Part shown: in pieces, positions 23,134 to 27,573 of the stretch
Layout: each line of letters begins with the position of its first letter
Position numbering within the stretch: the first letter of the stretch is position 1
From: Bacillota bacterium
GTDB taxonomy: Bacteria > Bacillota > Clostridia > Lachnospirales > Cellulosilyticaceae
Direction of reading: 5' to 3'
NCBI GenBank assembly: GCA_023436395.1
Contig: JAEZJJ010000043.1
Coordinates: forward strand, 1-27,573
DNA length: 27,573 nucleotides
Notes under the pieces: generated by a model
Database searches by the model: none
Seen by the model: the letters and a program-made list of their open reading frames with translations, nothing else
What the model was told of the DNA's origin: nothing
Translations under genes and position numbers: made by a program

Positions 23134-24123
23134 TTAATCAGCAATATCAATATTGCCAGCAATCAAATCTGCAACTGCCTTATCATAAACAGCCTTCTGT
23201 TCACTTGTCAGCTTTGCATTGATAATGGGATTAATACCTTTTTCTTCCATACTAAGAATGTGAGACTTTCCATCACTCAGTTCTCCCTTTGCTTCAAGAT
23301 ATCCTAACTGTTCCCAAGCAAACTCAACACTTCCTGCTGTAACATCTTCTGCACCGTAAGCTGCTGCATAATCAGCAACTGAACCAACAATCCATACATC
23401 CTTAGAATCCTGTGCGGCTGCTGCAACACCTGCTCCGGCAGCATCTAGACATGGGAACAAAACATCATACCCCTGTGCAATTACAGCCAGACATGCCTCA
23501 CGTGCCTTAACGGCATCAGCCCAGTCGCCGGTTGTAATAGCTGTGGTCTTGATATCAGGATTAACATACTTTACACCAGCATAGAAGCCTGCTTCCATTG
23601 CACGGTGGTTGTCGTAGAACTCACCTGTAACCATGGCAACCTTGTTTGTCTTTGTTGTCAGAGCTGCTAGAACTCCACCGATAAACCCGGAATGGCTGTA
23701 GCTTACAGTTGCTGCAGACATGTTAGGCAGACCAAAGGTATCTGTACCAACGGAGAAGAGAAACTTGGTATTTGGGAACTCTTCTGCAACGATTGAAAGA
23801 GCTTCGCCGAATTGTCCTCCCTGTCCAATGATGGTCTGATAACCCTGCTGTGCAAACTGACGGATAACCTCTACCTGCTCATCCTGAGTAACGCTCTCTT
23901 TGTAAGCTGTCTTGATTCCCAACTCTTCTTTTGCTCTCTGCATGCCTTCATATGTATACTGATTGAAGGCCTCGTCTGTGATCAGACCGGAAAGAACCAT
24001 TGCAACGCTGTTGTCCCACTCGGAATTGGCAGCTTTCTCAGCACCTTCTGACTTTCCACAAGCTGATAAACTAAATGTAGCTGCTAACACCAAACTCATA
24101 ATAACCATTAATTTTTTCTTCAT
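23134..24123 (-). CDS. BmpA/Med family substrate-binding lipoprotein
   Basis: The 329-residue precursor has a signal peptide MKKKLMVIMSLVLAATFSLS and a lipobox ending S-A-C, so it is tethered outside the membrane. The BMP domain follows: VAMVLSGLITDEAFNQYTYE, with the typical L-x-x-D-x-x-F-N-x-x-x-Y-x-G start, VIRQFAQQGYQTIIGQGGQF, NTKFLFSVG, and HSGFIGGVLAAL with KVAMVTGEFYDN. Relatives bind purine nucleosides (for example PnrA of Treponema) or other purine-like ligands. Given the enzymes downstream, a purine base, urate or allantoin-type ureide is a reasonable guess. GGAG lies 9 bases before the ATG at 24123. It is the first of the four importer genes and is followed by a hairpin. Confidence 0.92.
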   Translation of the reverse strand: MKKKLMVIMSLVLAATFSLSACGKSEGAEKAANSEWDNSVAMVLSGLITDEAFNQYTYEGMQRAKEELGIKTAYKESVTQDEQVEVIRQFAQQGYQTIIGQGGQFGEALSIVAEEFPNTKFLFSVGTDTFGLPNMSAATVSYSHSGFIGGVLAALTTKTNKVAMVTGEFYDNHRAMEAGFYAGVKYVNPDIKTTAITTGDWADAVKAREACLAVIAQGYDVLFPCLDAAGAGVAAAAQDSKDVWIVGSVADYAAAYGAEDVTAGSVEFAWEQLGYLEAKGELSDGKSHILSMEEKGINPIINAKLTSEQKAVYDKAVADLIAGNIDIAD

Positions 24124-24156
24124 AAACACCTTCTCCTTTCAAGAAGCTTTCTCTTA

Positions 24157-24180
24157 TTTTATATAAATTTTTATATAAAT
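24157..24180. repeat. Exact tandem 12-bp A/T repeat upstream of the BmpA-type gene
   Basis: TTTTATATAAAT occurs twice head to tail (24157-24168, 24169-24180), 34 bases before the start codon. A hairpin with arms AAACGG/CCGTTT (24201-24206/24220-24225) lies a little further upstream. The pair could be a regulatory or internal promoter element in the 137-base gap after the carbamate kinase gene. Confidence 0.45.
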
Positions 24181-24259
24181 TTTCTCTCTACTCGTCGCAG
24201 AAACGGTTTACCACCCAGTCCGTTTAAAAGCGGAGCAGAAAATTTATCTTTACCTGTAC

Positions 24260-25207
24260 TTACCTCTGAATATGGGTTCCAGTAGCTCCCTGTATTCCCT
24301 CTTTTGCTTTTTCAAGTAGTGTAATAAGCGCAGTGCGCCCATCTTTTGATTCCGCAAACTTCACAGCGGCCTGAACCTTTGGCAACATGGACCCCGGAGC
24401 AAAATGTCCTTCGTCCATATATACCTTAGCCTGGTCCGGTGTAAGGCTGTCTAGCCATTTTTCTTCCGGCTTTCCGAAGTTTATGGCTACCTTTTCTACA
24501 GCAGTGAGGATAATAAGAACATCTGCATCCAGCTCTTCAGCAAGAAGTTCGCTAACAAAATCCTTATCGATTACTGCACTGGCTCCCTTTAAGTGGTTAC
24601 CCAAGCGGGTAACGGGAATTCCGCCACCGCCACAGGCAATTACCAACTGCCCTGCATCTACCAGAGTGCGAATTGCTCCAATCTCCACAATCTCAACAGG
24701 CTTTGGAGATGCGACTACACGGCGGTATCCCCTTCCTGCGTCCTCTCTCATGACATAGTCGTATTTTTCAGCTGCCACATCTGCCTGTTCCTTGGTCATA
24801 AAGTGGCCAATTGGCTTAATTGGTTTTTCAAATGCAGGATCATTCTCATCTACTAGAACCTGTGTAATCATAGTTGCCACAGGAATATCGTAAATACTGC
24901 GGTTGTAAAGCTCTTCCCTTAATGCATTCTGCAGGTCATAGCCAATGTAAGCCTGACTCATTGCAACACATACAGAAAGAGGAGTGTTGGGTTGCTTTGC
25001 ATCCTCACGGCTTAAAGCTGCCATTGCATTGTTGATCATTCCTACCTGAGGGCCATTTCCATGAGCTACGATAACCTCGCAACCTTCCTCGATTAGGTCA
25101 ACAATGGCTTTTGCTGTAATCTTAACAGCCTCCATCTGCTCTGGAAGAGTATTGCCAAGGGCATTTCCTCCCAGTGCAATGACGATACGTTTCTTTTTGT
25201 TTTCCAT
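24260..25207 (-). CDS. arcC: Carbamate kinase
   Basis: The 315-residue enzyme transfers phosphate from carbamoyl phosphate to ADP, giving ATP, CO2 and ammonia; this is the energy-yielding last step of arginine, agmatine or ureide fermentation. Amino-acid-kinase motifs are clear: RIVIALGGNAL, AHGNGPQVGMI, ACGGGGIPV, ASAVIDKDFVSELLAEELDA, ILTAVEKV and FAPGSMLPKVQAA. The start at 25207 is supported by GGGGGA 7 bases upstream and gives the normal length. It follows the transcarbamylase gene by 28 bases. Its position matches E. coli yqeA, the carbamate kinase of the ygeW cluster. No arginine deiminase gene lies in the window, so carbamoyl phosphate is likely supplied by the neighbouring YgeW. Confidence 0.95.
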   Translation of the reverse strand: MENKKKRIVIALGGNALGNTLPEQMEAVKITAKAIVDLIEEGCEVIVAHGNGPQVGMINNAMAALSREDAKQPNTPLSVCVAMSQAYIGYDLQNALREELYNRSIYDIPVATMITQVLVDENDPAFEKPIKPIGHFMTKEQADVAAEKYDYVMREDAGRGYRRVVASPKPVEIVEIGAIRTLVDAGQLVIACGGGGIPVTRLGNHLKGASAVIDKDFVSELLAEELDADVLIILTAVEKVAINFGKPEEKWLDSLTPDQAKVYMDEGHFAPGSMLPKVQAAVKFAESKDGRTALITLLEKAKEGIQGATGTHIQR

Positions 25208-25235
25208 TACAAAGTCCCCCTTCCAATTCACTTTT

Positions 25236-26429
25236 TTAATTGAAGATTCTTGGTGTGGCTCTTTCTTCCAATTTCTTCAAGATGTCAGCAGGGTCAGCGA
25301 ACTTAGCCAGCATAATCATAGCAGCGATTACATATGGCTTGTAGCTTGCTTCCTTGTACAGAGGATCGCGATAACGGTCAAACACAGAAGCCTCAACCTC
25401 GCCTTCCTTACAGCTTACATCGTTGATATCAGCTGGTAAGCAGTGCAGGTACAGAGCCTTGCCATCCTTTGTGGTCTTCATAAGTTCTTCTGTACAGCAC
25501 CAATCTTTGTGCTCTGCATTCTGCGCTAATAGCTCTTTCTCCAGAGCCTTGATGCCCTCTGTATCACCCTCACCGTACAGGTTGGTTCTCTTCTCCATAG
25601 CAGCAAATGGAGCCCAGCTCTTTGGATATACGATGTCAGCATCCTTGAACGCATCAGCCATATCGTGTGATACGCGGAAGGAACCACCAGACTTCTCAGC
25701 ATTCTTTCTTGCAACTTCTTCAACCTCAGGCATAACCTCATAGCCTTCTGGATGAGCCAGAACAACTTCCATACCCATACGTGTCATCAGACCGATAACG
25801 CCTTGAGGAACGGATAATGGCTTACCGTAGGAAGGAGAGTAAGCCCATGTCATAGCTAACTTCTTGCCCTTTAAGTTCTCTACACTGCCGAACTCATTGA
25901 TGATGTGTAACATATCAGCCATACACTGTGTCGGATGGTCGATATCGCACTGTAAGTTTACCAGAGTTGGCTTCTGCTCCAAGATACCATCCTTGTGACC
26001 CTGAGTAACAGCATCAACAACCTCATGCATGTAAGCATTTCCCTTACCTATGTACATATCATCACGGATACCGATAACGTCAGCCATGAATGAAACCATA
26101 TTTGCTGTTTCACGAACAGTCTCGCCGTGAGCCACCTGAGACTTGCCCTCGTCTAAGTCCTGAACTTCCAGACCAAGGAGATTACAAGCGGAAGCAAAAG
26201 AGAAACGTGTACGTGTGGAGTTATCACGGAATAAGGAAATACCAAGTCCGCTCTCAAATACCTTTGTAGAGATGTTGTTTTCTCTCATATAGCGCAGTGC
26301 ATCAGCTAAAGTCCATACTGCTTCAAGCTCGTCATCTGTCTTCTCCCATGTCAGAAAAAAATCGTTCTCATACATTTCCTTGAAGTTTAAAGCGTTTAGC
26401 TTATCAATGTAATACTGTAATGTTTTCAT
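25236..26429 (-). CDS. ygeW: YgeW-type knotted transcarbamylase
   Basis: The 397-residue protein belongs to the aspartate/ornithine carbamoyltransferase superfamily. The carbamoyl-phosphate site S-T-R-T-R is at 71-75 within LFRDNSTRTRFSFA, DIDHPTQCMADMLHI follows at 162-176, and the HCLPAD motif is at 329-334. Length and the segments SQVAHGETVRETANMVSFMA and LAMTWAYSPSYGKPLSVPQG are those of YgeW, not of ornithine carbamoyltransferase (about 330 residues, with an S-M-G loop). The physiological substrate of YgeW is not established; running in reverse it could release carbamoyl phosphate from a carbamoylated product of ureide breakdown. AAAGGAGAG precedes the ATG at 26429. It lies between ygeY and the carbamate kinase gene. 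Confidence 0.92.
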   Translation of the reverse strand: MKTLQYYIDKLNALNFKEMYENDFFLTWEKTDDELEAVWTLADALRYMRENNISTKVFESGLGISLFRDNSTRTRFSFASACNLLGLEVQDLDEGKSQVAHGETVRETANMVSFMADVIGIRDDMYIGKGNAYMHEVVDAVTQGHKDGILEQKPTLVNLQCDIDHPTQCMADMLHIINEFGSVENLKGKKLAMTWAYSPSYGKPLSVPQGVIGLMTRMGMEVVLAHPEGYEVMPEVEEVARKNAEKSGGSFRVSHDMADAFKDADIVYPKSWAPFAAMEKRTNLYGEGDTEGIKALEKELLAQNAEHKDWCCTEELMKTTKDGKALYLHCLPADINDVSCKEGEVEASVFDRYRDPLYKEASYKPYVIAAMIMLAKFADPADILKKLEERATPRIFN

Positions 26430-26584
26430 ATATTTGACTCTCCTTTATTCTTTATATGGTAAATTTAATTTACGACATTGTTTTTGCTAGGTCTACTACC
26501 CGAGACAGCCTTAAAGATCTACCTCACATCATGCAGGTCATTATGTATTCGTAAAACTACTATAAATTAAGATGGTTAGGCCAA

Positions 26585-27573
26585 TTACTTGCAGTATACA
26601 ATTGGAAGAGCTGCATATACTGCTGCACATGTTACCAGATCCTGCTTCCATGTCTTCTCGTTTGGTGCATGAGCCTGGGCTTCTGCGCCTGGGCCAAAGC
26701 CGATACATGGAATGCCGTTGCGACCCATGATGGAAACACCGTTAGTAGAGAAAGTCCACTTGTCGGTCAGAGGTCGTGCAGTTCTCATTTCTAGAATCTC
26801 CTCAGCACCGATACGAGTCTCTCCGAACAGGTTGGTGTATGCTTCTTCCAAAGCCTTTGTTACATCATGATCCTTTGGAATAACCCAAGTTGGGAAGTAG
26901 CACTCTATTGGATATACAAGTCCCTTGTAGGAAGGACGGTTGTATTCGTACATGGATACTATTACATCATCGCTGTATTTCTTAACAGCTGGAAGATTGC
27001 GGATCTCTTCCAGGCAACTTTCCCATGTCTCACCTGCAGTCATACGGCGGTCAAGGGATACTGTACAGGAGTCAGCAACTGCACAACGGCTTGGGGAGGT
27101 AAAGAAGATTTCGGAAACAGTAACAGTTCCGCGGCCAAGGAAATTAGCCTCTTCCCATTCCTTGTTGTACTTTTCATCTAACATCTTAACAAGGCCCTTA
27201 ACTTCCTTGTCATCAGCTGCATCGTTCTCGTTCAGAGCGCGAACGTCCTGAAGAATGTCAGCCATTTTGTAGATTGCGTTGTCACCGCGCTCTGGAGCAG
27301 AGCCATGGCAGGAAACACCCTTAACATCCACACGAATTTCCATACGGCCTCTCTGTCCGCGGTAGATACCGCCGTCAGTTGGTTCTGTGGATACAACGAA
27401 CTCAGGACGAACCTTGTCTTCATTGATAATGTACTGCCAGCAAAGGCCGTCACAGTCCTCTTCCTGAACAGTACCAACAACCAGTGCTGTGTACTTATCA
27501 TTTAAGAGTCCCAGATCCTTCATAATCTTTGCGCCGTAAACAGCGGATACGATACCACCACACTGGTCAGATA
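26585..27573 (-). CDS. ygeY: YgeY-type M20 family metallohydrolase, N terminus beyond the window
   Basis: The frame is open to the window edge, so the real start lies outside; about 329 residues are present of an expected 400-plus. The visible part starts SDQCGGIVSAVYGAKIMK, which follows the second metal-binding aspartate of M20 enzymes. VGTVQEEDCDG holds the catalytic Glu and a metal Glu, and VVSTEPTDG follows. The lid/dimer domain includes RMEIRVDVKGVSCHGSAPER. GFGPGAEAQAHAPNEKT near the end carries the last metal His. YgeY-type enzymes are annotated as peptidases but probably split an amide or carbamoyl bond in ureide breakdown. Gene order next to ygeW supports this. A 155-base gap to ygeW contains no clear gene or switch. 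Confidence 0.9.
   Translation of the reverse strand, partial: SDQCGGIVSAVYGAKIMKDLGLLNDKYTALVVGTVQEEDCDGLCWQYIINEDKVRPEFVVSTEPTDGGIYRGQRGRMEIRVDVKGVSCHGSAPERGDNAIYKMADILQDVRALNENDAADDKEVKGLVKMLDEKYNKEWEEANFLGRGTVTVSEIFFTSPSRCAVADSCTVSLDRRMTAGETWESCLEEIRNLPAVKKYSDDVIVSMYEYNRPSYKGLVYPIECYFPTWVIPKDHDVTKALEEAYTNLFGETRIGAEEILEMRTARPLTDKWTFSTNGVSIMGRNGIPCIGFGPGAEAQAHAPNEKTWKQDLVTCAAVYAALPIVYCK

Noticed and set aside
26430..26584. Riboswitch (purine, xanthine or guanidine class) between ygeY and ygeW
   Set aside because: Only 4-pair stems and no conserved core of these classes could be found; the gap may simply contain weak or degenerate control signals.

Overview
The window is AT-rich DNA of a low-GC Gram-positive anaerobe, most likely a member of the Clostridia (Lachnospiraceae-like). 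Supporting signs are strong purine-rich ribosome binding sites, TTGACA/TATAAT-type promoters, lipoprotein-anchored binding proteins, and a feo operon with a FeoB-associated Cys-rich protein and a DUF3793 protein. I assign no species. No tRNA, rRNA, CRISPR array or complete mobile element is visible.

Left part (1-4800). The window opens in a strongly folded, apparently non-coding RNA (1 to about 350, + strand). Its helices interlock as loop-loop pseudoknots and it ends in a hairpin terminator. Next come a DUF1275 membrane protein and a MATE exporter (both -), a remnant of an ArsR-type regulator, an AGCS sodium/alanine symporter (+) with its own promoter and terminator, and a 58-residue winged-helix-like protein (+).

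Middle part (4800-18000, all -). A phosphonate-type ABC importer operon runs phnD-phnC-phnE-phnE and ends with a cytoplasmic 5'-nucleotidase-family metallophosphatase. It contains no C-P bond-cleaving genes, so it may scavenge phosphate esters or oxyanions rather than phosphonates. A GNAT acetyltransferase and a double-Cache chemoreceptor follow, with a small broken copy of the 3' end of feoB between them. After about 730 bases of gene-free AT-rich DNA comes a ferrous iron operon, feoA-feoA-feoB-Cys-rich protein-DUF3793. Its promoter overlaps a Fur-like palindrome.

Right part (17950-27573, all -, visibly higher GC). In transcription order this is ygeY (cut by the window end), ygeW, carbamate kinase, a BmpA-type binding lipoprotein, a double-domain ABC ATPase, two permeases and a hydantoinase. 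It is the ureide/purine-breakdown gene set known from E. coli ygeW-ygeY-hyuA-yqeA, here carrying its own nucleoside/purine-type ABC importer. The likely logic is import of a purine or ureide, ring opening by the hydantoinase, further processing by YgeY and YgeW, and ATP formation from carbamoyl phosphate by carbamate kinase. The base-composition step at about 17.95 kb suggests that this block has a different history from its neighbours. The most interesting items are the pseudoknotted RNA, the importer-coupled ureide cluster and the phosphatase-coupled Phn importer.
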